Below, one piece after another: positions 35,808-46,800 of a stretch of 64,000 bases of DNA. The translations under genes and the position numbers were made by a program. Each line of letters opens with the position of its first letter. Positions within the stretch are counted from its first letter, which is position 1. The notes beneath the pieces are model-generated. The model had not been told where the DNA came from, searched no databases, and saw nothing but the letters and a program-made list of their open reading frames with translations. Source of the DNA: Luteibacter pinisoli (lineage in GTDB: Bacteria > Pseudomonadota > Gammaproteobacteria > Xanthomonadales > Rhodanobacteraceae); the NCBI RefSeq assembly GCF_006385595.1, contig NZ_CP041046.1, forward strand, positions 3,844,001 through 3,908,000. Direction: 5' to 3'.

Positions 35808-36251
35808 TTATGCACTTCGCCTTCTACCCTCAGCAGCCCAAACCATTAGCGTGAAAACGATGCCGAAGACCGCGCCATATATAACGTGTGCGGTCGCGCG
35901 TGGAATCGCGTAGTGCAGCAAAAAGTGTCGATCGAGCCAAGTGGGCCAATCCTTAGGAAAGATCGGAGAGTCGACGAGTAGCCAAAAAATCAGACCGTAT
36001 AGGGCACCTCCCAGAATGTAACGACCACGGAACTTGAACCAGCGATCGACCACGAAGAGGAGCGGGAGGCCCAAGATGGCCGTCACGAGAACTCCGATGG
36101 CAAAGAATCCCAGGAGACCGCGCCACTGCCTTATGAACGCGCCGCCATTGAACAGAGCAATCACAAGGAATGAGGATGCGGCAAGCCCACCACAGAGTAG
36201 GAGCAGAAGACACCTGATGACCCACGGACTAAGGCGATTAGTTACTGGCAT
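35808..36251 (-). CDS. Small polytopic membrane protein, last gene of the CDI-associated run
   Basis: The protein has 147 residues from the ATG at 36251. Four hydrophobic segments are visible (VIRCLLLLLCGGLAASSFLVIAL; LLGFFAIGVLVTAILGLPLLFVV; YILGGALYGLIFWLLV; HVIYGAVFGIVFTLMVW). It lies on the cdi strand, 111 bases after the preceding small gene. Membrane immunity proteins exist for some CDI toxins, so an orphan immunity role is possible but not supported by any specific motif. Confidence 0.6.
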   Translation of the reverse strand: MPVTNRLSPWVIRCLLLLLCGGLAASSFLVIALFNGGAFIRQWRGLLGFFAIGVLVTAILGLPLLFVVDRWFKFRGRYILGGALYGLIFWLLVDSPIFPKDWPTWLDRHFLLHYAIPRATAHVIYGAVFGIVFTLMVWAAEGRRRSA

Positions 36252-36362
36252 ACGTTGATCTGCTTTCCTTCGCAGCTGAGTGATGCAGCGCACCGAGGCT
36301 GCGGCACGGGCGACTGCAGCGACCAACTCGTCTCAGCGGCGCCCCGGCCGATCAAGTGTGTA

Positions 36363-36779
36363 TTAAGACCCCACAGGGATGTCGAGCAAGTTACCTGCGT
36401 CGTCCTGGAATGAGTGGAACCCGACTTCCGGCTCTTCCGGCCAGGCGTCATCGACCAGAGAGAAGGCTTCGAGCTCAACGATAGTTCCCTCCTGGCCGAC
36501 CCACACAACGAAACTAGCCAGTCCAGGGACGGGATCGTCCCGTATTGCGGTGACGGTCGGCGGATAGGACTTAACCGGTAGTCCGTCCTCTCCTCGCGGA
36601 ACGACGACCCCAACGATGGGGCCGGCGCTCGTGAAGTGAGTGGTCGCTCCACCGGCGAAGACCTCGCGCCGGTCGACCGAAAGATGCGGAACCTGACTAC
36701 GCAGGGCGTGTCGCCAGGGCTCATCGCCGCGCAAGGCCAATCGCAGGACCTTGAGTTCAAACTCGGATAGGTCACTCAT
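36363..36779 (-). CDS. Hypothetical acidic protein in the CDI tail, possible immunity
   Basis: This 138-residue protein has no signal or membrane segment and many acidic residues (FQDDAGNLLDIPVGS, VDDAWPEEPEVGF). GAGG stands seven bases before the ATG. The start is helical (LSEFELKVLRLALRGDEPWRHAL) and the rest beta-rich. Size, acidity and position suggest a soluble immunity protein for a lost CdiA toxin tip. A competing frame at 36242-36775 is Ser/Arg-rich and looks like a shadow. Confidence 0.6.
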   Translation of the reverse strand: MSDLSEFELKVLRLALRGDEPWRHALRSQVPHLSVDRREVFAGGATTHFTSAGPIVGVVVPRGEDGLPVKSYPPTVTAIRDDPVPGLASFVVWVGQEGTIVELEAFSLVDDAWPEEPEVGFHSFQDDAGNLLDIPVGS

Positions 36780-36824
36780 GGCGGCCTCAAGATTCAGCTG
36801 AAATCGACCTGCCGTCAGACTTCC

Positions 36825-37052
36825 CTACCCACGCCGCAGTGAGCGCTCACCCGACCACAAGTCGACGTAGGTGAATATGCTCAATACTTTCGACACCAAG
36901 TCTTCGCCGACGGAGTCGATCACTGCGGTCGGTATCGAGACCCCGACGCGCCCGTCTGAGACAGGAAATACTTCAGACGAGATGCCCGCATCGGAAAGCG
37001 CCTGCGCGACAAGAGCCGCATTCGTGTCTTCGATAAGAATTTGCATACCCAT
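36825..37052 (-). CDS. Small hypothetical protein coupled to the toxin-like paralogue
   Basis: The protein has 75 residues from the ATG whose A is the last base of the preceding stop (TGATG), so translation is probably coupled. The sequence MGMQILIEDTNAALVAQALSDAGISSEVFPVSDGRVGVSIP suggests a small alpha/beta fold of the two-strand, helix, strand type. Tight coupling to the toxin-domain paralogue suggests the two act together, perhaps as a partner or cognate immunity. No family recognised. Confidence 0.6.
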   Translation of the reverse strand: MGMQILIEDTNAALVAQALSDAGISSEVFPVSDGRVGVSIPTAVIDSVGEDLVSKVLSIFTYVDLWSGERSLRRG

Positions 37053-37312
37053 CAGCGCTTGATCTCCACGGCACACAGATCGCTCAATCCGGTGGAGAGG
37101 CGCCCCAAGATGTCCTCGGTGACGTTCTGACCTCTGACGTCGTAGAAGAGACGGCAACGAGAAAGATGGGCGGGCAAATGCGCTCGTGCATTAAGGATGC
37201 GTGCCCGGTTGTATTCAATACTCCGGGAAACGTGCTCATCGCTCGACAGACTGTGGTTCGATACGAAGATGAACTCTCCGCGCTCTTCGCTTACGAATTC
37301 GGGAGTAATCAT
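37052..37312 (-). CDS. Free-standing paralogue of the CdiA C-terminal nuclease domain, catalytic residues lost
   Basis: This 86-residue protein lines up with the last 80 or so residues of CdiA. TPEFVSEERGEFIFVSNHSL matches RPDWCQGTTCSVEVKNYNL with one gap, and LPAHLSRCRLFYDVRGQNV matches LPEGMVQKVVIDIRGQNV. Both end in a basic KR. In CdiA the putative PD-(D/E)XK residues are the Asp of PDW and the E-x-K of VEVKNY. Here they read PEF and FVSN, so nuclease activity is not expected. A stop lies in frame upstream of the ATG, so the gene is not simply a larger toxin cut by frameshift at this point. It starts 45 bases after cdiI. It could be a displaced toxin remnant or a protein re-used as antagonist. 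Confidence 0.65.
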   Translation of the reverse strand: MITPEFVSEERGEFIFVSNHSLSSDEHVSRSIEYNRARILNARAHLPAHLSRCRLFYDVRGQNVTEDILGRLSTGLSDLCAVEIKR

Positions 37313-37357
37313 GGGCGACCCGCATCCTCACAATATATTTCACAGGAAATCATAGAG

Positions 37358-37819
37358 CTAGTCGCTTACTTTTGCCCAGAACGGCTCATCGAAGCCGGAG
37401 AGAGCCGCGATTTCTTCTAGCGACCGTCCCGTGTCTGCCAGGTACGCAGGCATATCGACGCGCGCCACTCGGACAGGTTTCAGTTTCCCCCAATCCTCAA
37501 AAAAATCGGCGCAAGAAAGCGCGCACTCTTCAAAAGCGTCGAAGTAAGGACCAAATACGGCTTCGTCATACGGCCGGCCGTATGACGGACCGTCTCCCGT
37601 GAAACGCGCGCCACGGAGAGTCTCTCGCACGTGCTGCATCAGAGTCCTCGCTTCAGGAAGATCCGAAAGCGGCACGAACGTCCGAAATATCTTTTCATGA
37701 AGGTCGTCGCCGTGAGGATGTGTAGACGCAACTTCCTTGACGAGTCGAGACAGCGTCAACATCCGCTCTCGATCCCCAAGGTCGTACATGTAACTACCGC
37801 CAATAAAGCCCACCGCCAT
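37358..37819 (-). CDS. cdiI: CdiI-type immunity protein
   Basis: The gene for this 153-residue soluble protein starts three bases after the cdiA stop, with AAGAGGTGA inside the cdiA 3' end as ribosome-binding site. Position directly behind the toxin tip is the defining trait of cdiI, whose product binds and blocks the cognate nuclease in the cytoplasm. The sequence has a helical N-terminal half (ERMLTLSRLVKEVASTHP) and an acidic C-terminal part (YFDAFEECALSCADFFEDW). Immunity proteins vary widely, so the assignment rests on location; no immunity family was recognised. Confidence 0.78.
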   Translation of the reverse strand: MAVGFIGGSYMYDLGDRERMLTLSRLVKEVASTHPHGDDLHEKIFRTFVPLSDLPEARTLMQHVRETLRGARFTGDGPSYGRPYDEAVFGPYFDAFEECALSCADFFEDWGKLKPVRVARVDMPAYLADTGRSLEEIAALSGFDEPFWAKVSD

Positions 37820-37822
37820 GAA

Positions 37823-40800
37823 TCACCTCTTGAACTGAATATCTTCGGCTTTGATCACGCCACCTGACTTCTCGACAATGGCCTTCGTGATTCGACGAAC
37901 CTGATCTGAATCGACGTTCTGTCCGCGTATGTCGATCACGACTTTCTGCACCATTCCCTCAGGCAGGTTGTCTACCCGCTGCTTAGCCTGGGTTGTGATG
38001 CTGCTGATCAAACCCTGCTCATTCGTCGTCAGATTGTAGTTCTTTACTTCAACGCTACAGGTAGTCCCCTGGCACCAATCTGGCCTGACGCTCCCGGGCG
38101 TACCGTATTTTACCTCCTCACCATCCTTGTAGCTGACTTGCGGCCTGGCACCCTCACCCAGATCCTTTCCGACGTCGACCTCGGATTGCTTTGCGGTGGG
38201 ACGATCCACCCCATTCAAGATTGATTCCTCTGCGGAACCGACCTTATCGGAGAAGCCGTTCGACTGCTGGACTATGGATTTTGCGCTGTCTTTTATCGCA
38301 CCACCAACCATGGCGAGGACCGAGTCAACCCCAACGGATGCAACGGTATTCGATGCCGGATGCACCGCATTGAGTTGCTCGGGGGTTTGCGCGTTAAAGC
38401 CGTAGGCTCCGATCCAGTTGGCCGCCGGATCGACGAGATACTCCTGCTTTACCGCCTGGATCTGGCCGGTGACACCCGATTTGTCCAGAATAAGACCGAA
38501 ACCGAACTTTGCGGGCCCTGAGGTAGCGAGAGCGACGGCGTAGCCCAATGCCTCCGCGTTGTCAGCACCCACCCAGTTGACTGCCTTCTCGACCCCCTTC
38601 TCGCCACTGACCACCACATAGGTGAGAGCCGATCCGGCGGCCTCCCGAATGTTTCCGCTGATCGCATCTGCGCTACTGCCCTGTGAGGTCGGCGAAGCTG
38701 CCGAGTCAGCGACATCCGCGCCCTGGCCCTGATGTTCGATCGGCCCGACAGTGACAGTGCCACCAATGGCCTCCAGCACCGCTGATTTTTGACTATCGGA
38801 CAGATCATTGAAGGACGTTCCACCGTACATCTTGTACGACGTGGCCTCGACGACCGCCAGCCCATTCAAGTCCTCACTTACGCCGGGTGCCGTGAGCGCC
38901 GCAGCGAGAGCCACGGGATCGGCGCCGTTCTTAATCGCTTCGTCGATGATGTGCTGACGGGCGGCGCTCACGGCGTCATCGCCACCAGTGAGAGCCGTCA
39001 AGCTATCGTGCGCCCACTTCAACGTTTGAACTTTACCATCTCGATAATCATAGAAGCCGTAGGTCTGGGCTGCGTCCCCCGTCGCAGCGCCGGTGGATCC
39101 ACTCCCCACCACCGTTCCTACGCCATACCCAAGACCGATGGCGGCAAGGGTCATCAATCCGCTGCTTTCGGCCTTATCAGCGTCAATACCATTCCGCTGT
39201 AGACCAACACTGATGGCCGTCAGGAATTCGTCATTGGCAGCCGCACCTGCGGCACCAGCGACGGCTTTTCCGCCACCGAGGTACGCAGAGACGGTGCCAA
39301 CAAGAACATCGGCCGCGATCTTATACGAGCCGCCATCGGTCCAGTGATTCAGGTCCGACAGAGCGGCGTCACGCTTGGCTGATGCGGCTGCGCGCTCGTC
39401 ATCGTTCGTCGCAGCCTGCATATCACTTGAAGCATCCTGGAGTCGGGAATAGGCCTCATCGCGCTGTGACTTCACGATGTCCTTCGTAATTGAGAAGCCA
39501 AGCTGTGTCGCGACCTGGAATGCTTCCTGGTCCTGCGCGAGCTTTTTCTCGTCGATCGGCTTCAGGCCACCTGCGTCAATATCGGGCTTCCGATCCAGGG
39601 CGCTCAGGTCAGTGTCCGGCTGGTTGCGAACGATAAGCGCGCCGTCGGCAACACCGGCGCGCGTTGTGCTGGCAGTATCCTTCGATTGGGGAAGACCAAT
39701 GCTTCCGGAAAAATTGCCGCCGCCAGCGGATACGCTGGCGCTCGCGGAATGATATTCCGCCTTGTTCTCGATGTCGCTAAAGGAGATCGAGCCGGTGTTA
39801 AGGACGTTCTTCGATGTTTCCGATGAACTAGCGATCACCCCACCCTTTAGATCGGTGTTACCGCCAACGTAGATATTGAATCCGCCAGACCCAGCACCAA
39901 TGCCACTAACCTCATCGACGCTCTTGTAGTTGCTCGTAGTCTTCCCGGCAGCGATGTTGACCTGGCTACCATATCCATAGACGAACGTTCCGCCCACCTG
40001 CCAATACTGACTTGCGTAGTCGTTGGTAGCCTGCTGACTCGCAATATTCAGGTCGCCACCTATCGCGGCGACAACGGTTTGCCCCCTCGCCTGGGCGCCC
40101 AGGATGTTCGTGTCGTTTCCGGACAGAAGGGTAAGCGTCTCGGACGCATTAACTGACGTATTGGCGTTAGTCGAACCATTTCCGTGAGCAATGCCCTTAC
40201 CAACGCTCGCCGTCACGTAGAAGCCAGTTTGGCTGCCGATGCTAAATCCGAGTTCACCACTGGCGTTTGCGCTACCGCTATTCTGGGAATGCGTCTCTCG
40301 CTGGCTAATGAGATTCAGATCACCCGTTGCCGCAAGCGCTACATCCTTGCCGCTAATGGCACTCCCGATGACGTTGAGATCGCCGTTGCCCGCAGCAATG
40401 CTGACATCGCCGTCGCTACGAATATGGCTTGCACCTGTCGTATCGTCGTGGGAATTGGTGTGGCTATTGACTGTACTCGCGCCTAGGCCAATACGTACGC
40501 TCAGGCCATTCGAACCGTTCGAGTCCTGATCGTCATTCCCATAGACGGCGTCGTACACCCCGTATGCAGCGCGCGCGGCGTAAAGCGCCTTGAGTCGGTC
40601 GTCATCCGTTTGGCTTGCCGCGTGCGCAGACCCGTAGATGCCCTGAGCGGTGGCAACAGCTCCTCCAGTCAGGCCTACGTTAATTCCGCCAGAGTGAACT
40701 GATTGGGTCTGACGCGTATCTACGCTCCCCAGCCCCGCATCAATCGTCACATTCTGCCCAACGATCGACGTCCCAGCATGACTGATGACATCCGACCCTG

Positions 40801-43800
40801 TGATATGGACATCCTGTCCTGCGGCCAGCGTTACACGCCCATCAGTGCTTCCGACAAGGCTACCCGTCGCATCCACCTGCGTAACATCCAGTGTGCCCTT
40901 CTGCTTCTGGTTGCCAATGGTGACGTGCAGCCCGTCCTGGATGAACCCAGAGGTGGAGACCTTTTGTTCGTGTCCTTCGGCATGCGTGGAGAGAGCCGTA
41001 CCAATGTTGAGGTTGTTCCCAGCCGCGAGCGTTACATCGTGGGTGCCCGCGATCTGCGCTGCCTCGGTGTTGATGTCGTGCCTGGCGCTGACCGTGACCG
41101 AGTCGCCACTAAGGGTCGTGCCGATAGCAACGTGATCTTCGCTGACATCCGCGTTTGCCTTTGTCTGCTTTTGGTAGTTCCAGTCCGCCGGTAGGGTGCC
41201 GCGCGTCATACCCGACCGCGTCACCGTCCTGCTGTGGCCCTCGTCGTAAACGTCTTCGCCCGCCATGAGGTTCACGTCGTGACCGGCGGATAGCGCGATG
41301 GCACCATCCGAACTGACCTTGGCGGCCGTCGCGTTAAGGTCGTTACCGGCAATCAGGTTGACGTTGGCACCGGTCAGCCCTGTGCCAATCGCATACGTCT
41401 CTGAGACCTCGTCATGCGTCGTCGTGGTCTTGCTGCTAAGCAGGCCGCCCTTCTTTTTCTTTGTATCGGTGACAACCGTGTGCGTTTCATCGGCTGTCGT
41501 CAGGTTCAGGTCATGGCCCGCGGCGACGGTCAGGTCACCAGTGGTATTCACGGTTGCCGACTCGAGATTGACGTCATGGCCCGCCGCGATCTGGACGCCC
41601 TTTCCGGCCTCCAGCGTCACCCCGCGCACCGTCTCGTCGGTGGTGGTCTGGGTGATCTTCTTCTTTCCTTCCTTCCAGTTGGCGGTGCTGGTCTGGCTGT
41701 CCGTCACGGTGGTCAGCGTGAGGTCGTTGCCCGCCTGGATCGCGGCCGTGCCGGCTGCCTTGAGCTGGGTGCCTTCCAGCGTCGCATCGTGGCCAGCGGC
41801 CACCGCGAGGCTGCCACCCGCATCCAGCGTCGTAACGTCGTGGGTCACCTTGGTGGCGCTGCCGTTCGTGGTCGCGGTCAGCGACAGATCGTGGCCGGCG
41901 AGCACACCCATGTCGCCGCCAGACTTCAACGTGCTCGCCTGTACGCCCAGGTCATGTCCCGCCTGGAGCAGCAGTGAGCCGCCCGCGTCGATCGAGCTGC
42001 TGGTCGTCTCCGTCTTCCAGCGGGTGCCGCTCTGCACAGCGCCCACGGTCAGGTCGTTACCTGCCTGCAGCGACGCGTTGCCCCCCGCCCTCAGCGTGGT
42101 GGCCGACAGGCTGAGGTCGTTGCCGGCCATCAGCGACATACCGTTGCCAGCGCTCAGCGTGATGCCCTGCACCTGCGTCCCGGTAAGCGAGTTGCTCCAC
42201 GCGTACGGATGCGTGGTGGTAAGGCTCGATTCCAGCGACAGGTTGTTGCCCGCCGCCAGCGCGAGACTGCCACCCGCCGTGACGCCCTGCCCCGCCAGGG
42301 TCAGGTCATGTCCCGCCGAAAGCAGCGCATCGCCGCCCGCCGTGATCTTGGTCCCACTCAACGAAAGGTTGTTCCCCGCGCTGATCTGCAGGCCCTGCGT
42401 AGCAGTGATGCTCGACGCATCCATGCCGCGCCCGACAAGCCCACCCACATTTTCCGAACGGATATCGCCACCGGCTACGAGGCTTACGCCCGCACCGTCG
42501 ATACGGCCATTGAGGTTGGTGATATTGCCGGTAGCGTTGATCGCCGTGAGGCCACCGCTGGAGATACGGCCGCTGTTAAGCAGATCCTTCGCCGTCAGCA
42601 GCGTGCTGTTCTCGCCACGGATCGTGCCGTCGTTTGAAAGCGTTCCCGTGGCGTTGATGTTCACATCGCCGCCCGCGATCACCGCGCCCTGGGCGGTGAG
42701 GCCCAAGCCGCCCTTGGCGAGGTAGACCACCGGGACCAGCACCTCATGGCCATCGACGGTCTGCTGCACCATCCAGACCATGTCCTGGGTCAGCGCGCTG
42801 ACCTGATCGGCGGTAAGCGCAACGCCCACGCTCAGGTTCATCGCCTGGGCCACCTGCGTGGCGTTGTTCATCAGCGCCTGGTATTCCTCCAGGCCACTGC
42901 TGTAGTCGGCCAGGTAGGTGCGGCCAGTGAGCTGCGTCACCTGGTTGGTCACCAGCTGCTGCTCATAGAAACCATCGCCCAGGCGCATCATCGTGCGCGC
43001 CGGGTCCAGCCCCAGCTTGTCCAGCAGGAAGTCACTGCTGATGAACTGGCTGTAGTCGGCGAAGCGCGCGTTGGTCTCGATGAGGTAGTTGCTGCTCGGC
43101 GCATGGCCGAGCAGTGCGGCGAGGTAGGCGTTGCCGAACATCCCGGCGTAACGGGCCGAGGCGCCCGTGGCCGAGGCCGAGAGCGCACCCGCGTCCACAC
43201 CGCCCACGGCACTACGCGAACCCGCCGACGCCGCGGTGATCTGGCCGCCCACCGTGGGCCCATCCACAGAGACGCTATCGCCACCGCGCACGCTGTAGAT
43301 GCCACCGGTTGGCAGGGTCACGCCCGCCAGCGGCTGGCCGGCACCGCCCAGCACCTGCGGCGCATGGCCCGTTGCCGGATCGACTTGCGCGCCCACCGGC
43401 AGGCCGGCTGCACCCTGCGCATTGCCCTTGTTCACCGACGACAGGCCGATCGCCTGCGCGTTGGGATCCAGGCGGGTGTTGCCAACCGAGCGGCCGTCCG
43501 CGGCCACCCCGCCGTTAGAGACGTTCACTCCACCGATGGAAACGCCCTGCGCACCCGACATCACCGCGCCGAGGGCGGTGTAGTTGTCGTGGATGTAGTG
43601 CGACGGATCGGTATCGGGCCGATAGCTGTACGTGTCGAAATCGTTGTCCTGGCAGAGATCCGGCTCCCAGCCACAGCCAATATGGTGCGTCACCGCCACG
43701 GCCTGGATCGTGCGTCCGGCCGCCAGGGACTGGTTGGCAACATTTTCGTTACCGAACACCATGCCTGTACCGCCGCCCGCACCCTGCTGATTCACGGCGA

Positions 43801-46800
43801 GGAAGCCGTTCGCGGCGATGGTCGAGGTATTGTTGGTCACCGAGCCATACAGCGAGATATTGCCGCCCGCCACAATCTGCGATTGCGCACTGGCAGCGTT
43901 CACCACCGTCTCGTCGATGGTGTGGTACTCGGTATACGTCTCGAACTCCTGGACCTTGTTGACCGTATGCTTGTAATCCGAGCGCGGCAACGGCTGCGAC
44001 GCTGCGGATTCCTCTGCGGTCAGCGTATGGCTCGTGGTGTTGAGCACGCGGCGTACGTTATTGATCTGGTTCGCGGCGAGCAGGATGCTGCCCTGGGCCT
44101 GGATCGAACCGGAGATATTGTCGATCTGGCCGGCGCGGGTGTCGAAAAGCCCCTGACCGTTACGCCCCGCCCCCGCCACGTTGATGCTGCCGACGCTGAA
44201 GATCTGCGCGTCACGGTTGAGCAGGTAGCTGGTGTAGATATCTACGCTGTTCGTCGCGGCGATAGTCCCGCTCTGGTAGTCGGCGTTGCCGGTAGCCTGG
44301 CCGAAGTCAGCACCGTTGATCACCGTAGCGGCCTGGATCGTGACGTTGTCGCCCATGATGCTGCCGGTGTTGTTCACCGTGCCCGCGTGCAGGCCGACCG
44401 TATTGCCTTCGATGTTGCCGGCGTTGGTGATGGTGCCGCCGGTGTTGAGCTGGGTGTTGGCCGAGTTAAGCAGTGCCCCTGTGTTGTTGGTGATGTTCGC
44501 CGCGCTGATCGTCAGCCCGTTCACCGCCTGGATGCTGCCGTTGTTGATGAACTGCCCGTCCACGGCCAGGCTGAAGCCGCCGTTGGCCTTGATGCTCGAC
44601 CCCGCAGACTGAATGTAGTCACCCACCAGGTGCATGCCCAGCGTGTTGTTGGCGATGATGCTGCCCTGGCCGCTGATGCTGTGCACGTCCAGTGCGACGT
44701 TGCCCACACCGCCCACGCCATCGATGCCCGCCTGCACAGTGCCGCCGCTGTTGTTGAGCGAGGCCAGGGTGAGGTTGAGCTGGCGGCCGGCAGTGATCTT
44801 GCCGTTGGTGTTGTTCGCCGAGGCACCGGCGTTAACGAAGTTGAAGGTGTTGCCGGCGTACACATTGCCGCTGGTGTTGTCGAACTGGCCGGTGCCGAGC
44901 GTCATGTTGCCGGCCGCGACCAGCGTGCCGCCCTGCGTGTTTGAGACGGACGTGCCCGACAGGTTCACATCGCCCTGCCCGCCCAGCGTGCCACCACGGT
45001 TATCAATGCCTCCCGTGGCATTCACCTGGGTAAGCGCCGTGCTCGCGTTGGAAATACGGCCGCCGACATTGGAGATCGATGCCGCGTTGAGCGTGGTCGC
45101 GCCGTTGGCCTCGATCGCACCGCCGTTGTTGTTGAGGCCGTTGTTGGCACGCAAGTCAAGCGCGCCGAGGCTTTGCAGGCGGCCGGTGTTGGCCACGGTA
45201 TCGGTGGCCAACACGGTAAGCTGGCCGCCGGCGATGGTGCCGGCGTTGATGAGGCGCGCGGAGTTGAGCGTCGCCAGACCGCCGGCAGCGATGATGCCGC
45301 TTCCGTTGTCCAGCGTGCCGCCTACGCCGAGGGTCACCGCACCCGGAACGGACTGGATGGTGCCGCCCGCGTTGGCAAGCGAACCCGCCGTGACGCCGAC
45401 GTTGCCCGTCGTCGCCTGGAGCAGGCCACCGGCGTTGTTCACGCCGTTGGTAACCGTCACGCCCAGCGAAGTGCCCGAGATAGCACCGTTCGCGGTGTTG
45501 CTCAGCGAACCCGCCACAATCGTGGTGGCGCCCTGCGCGTTGATCAGACCGCCATCGTTGGCGAGGGTCGTGGCAGCGGACACCTGGGTGGTGCCGTTGC
45601 CGATGATCGTGCCCTGTCGGTTATCCACGTCCTGGTCGGCGCTGACATCAAGTGTCCCCGTGCCGGCCAGCTGCACCGTACCACCGTTGTTGACGACACG
45701 ACTGCCGTGCAGCGTCAGATCACTGCCGTTGCTGGCGATGGTACCGCTCGTGTTGTCGAGCGTACCGGCCGTGCGCAGCGCGAGCGCTGAAGTGCCGGTC
45801 TGCAGAAGCTTGCCTCGGCCGTTGTCGATAGACGCCGCCGATAGCAGCAACGTATTCGCCTGGAGGCGCGCGTCGTGACCGTCTACACCACGGTTGATCA
45901 AGGCGCCACTCGCCTGCGCCGTGAGTGCGCCACCTGCTGCAAAGTCACCGCCGGTGTGGTCGATGTTGCCCGTGCGCGCCAGCAACAGAGCATCACCACC
46001 CGCTCGTTGCGTGCCGTATGACAGATCCAGGGTGTTGCCCTGGACATCGAGTGCGTGACCCGTGAGCAGGCTGCCATGCGCGGTGAGCGCGGTATCCGCC
46101 AGCACATGCAGGTCGCCGACGGTCCCCAGCGTGCCGTCGTCCTTCAGGCCGGCAGCGAGCGTGCCCGCGATGTCGACCGTGCTCCCGTGCACGGTAAGGT
46201 CGTTCGAGGAAAGCGTGCGGCCATCGTTGCTGACTGCCACGCCGTCGAGCGTGATGCTCTCCGCGCTAAGCGTGCCCATCTGCTTCAGAGCGGCGCCGCT
46301 CGAGAGCACGGCGGTTCGGGCGGCGACATCGCCCTGGGTCACGAGATCGCCCGCGGCGTTCAGGGTCAGGCCCGTCGCCGCGAGCTGGCCGCTCTGGCGA
46401 AGCGCGCCGCTGGCCGTGGCATCAAGGCTCGACGCCGAAGCGACGGTGCCACCAAGCACCAGGTCGCCCTGGCGTGCCAACAGATGCACGTCACCCTGCT
46501 GCGTGCCGAGCGTGCCCGTGCTGGCCACGCTCGCACCCTTCACATCAAGCGTCTTCGCCGCGACCAGCTTGCCGGCGTTGGTCACGGCACCCGAGACATC
46601 GACGCCGACGTCATCAGCACCCGTCAGTGTGGCCGAGCCACCCTGGGTGAAGTCCGTGCCGCCGAGCGTGAGCGCCTTTCCGCTGTAGATGTTGCCCTGG
46701 TTATCGAGCGTGCCCGCGGCGTGCAGCGACAGCGCGCCATCCGTGGAGATCTCGCCGGTGTTACCGATACGCGTGGCATCCAAGCTGAGGCCGCTGGATG

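Noticed and set aside
36242..36775. 177-codon minus-strand frame competing with 36363-36779
   Set aside because: It is Ser/Arg-rich without fold character. The other frame is acidic, has a ribosome-binding site and fits the operon.
42746..44944. Open frame of 732 codons on the plus strand within cdiA
   Set aside because: It has low-complexity Arg/His/Val composition and is complementary to FHA repeats of cdiA.
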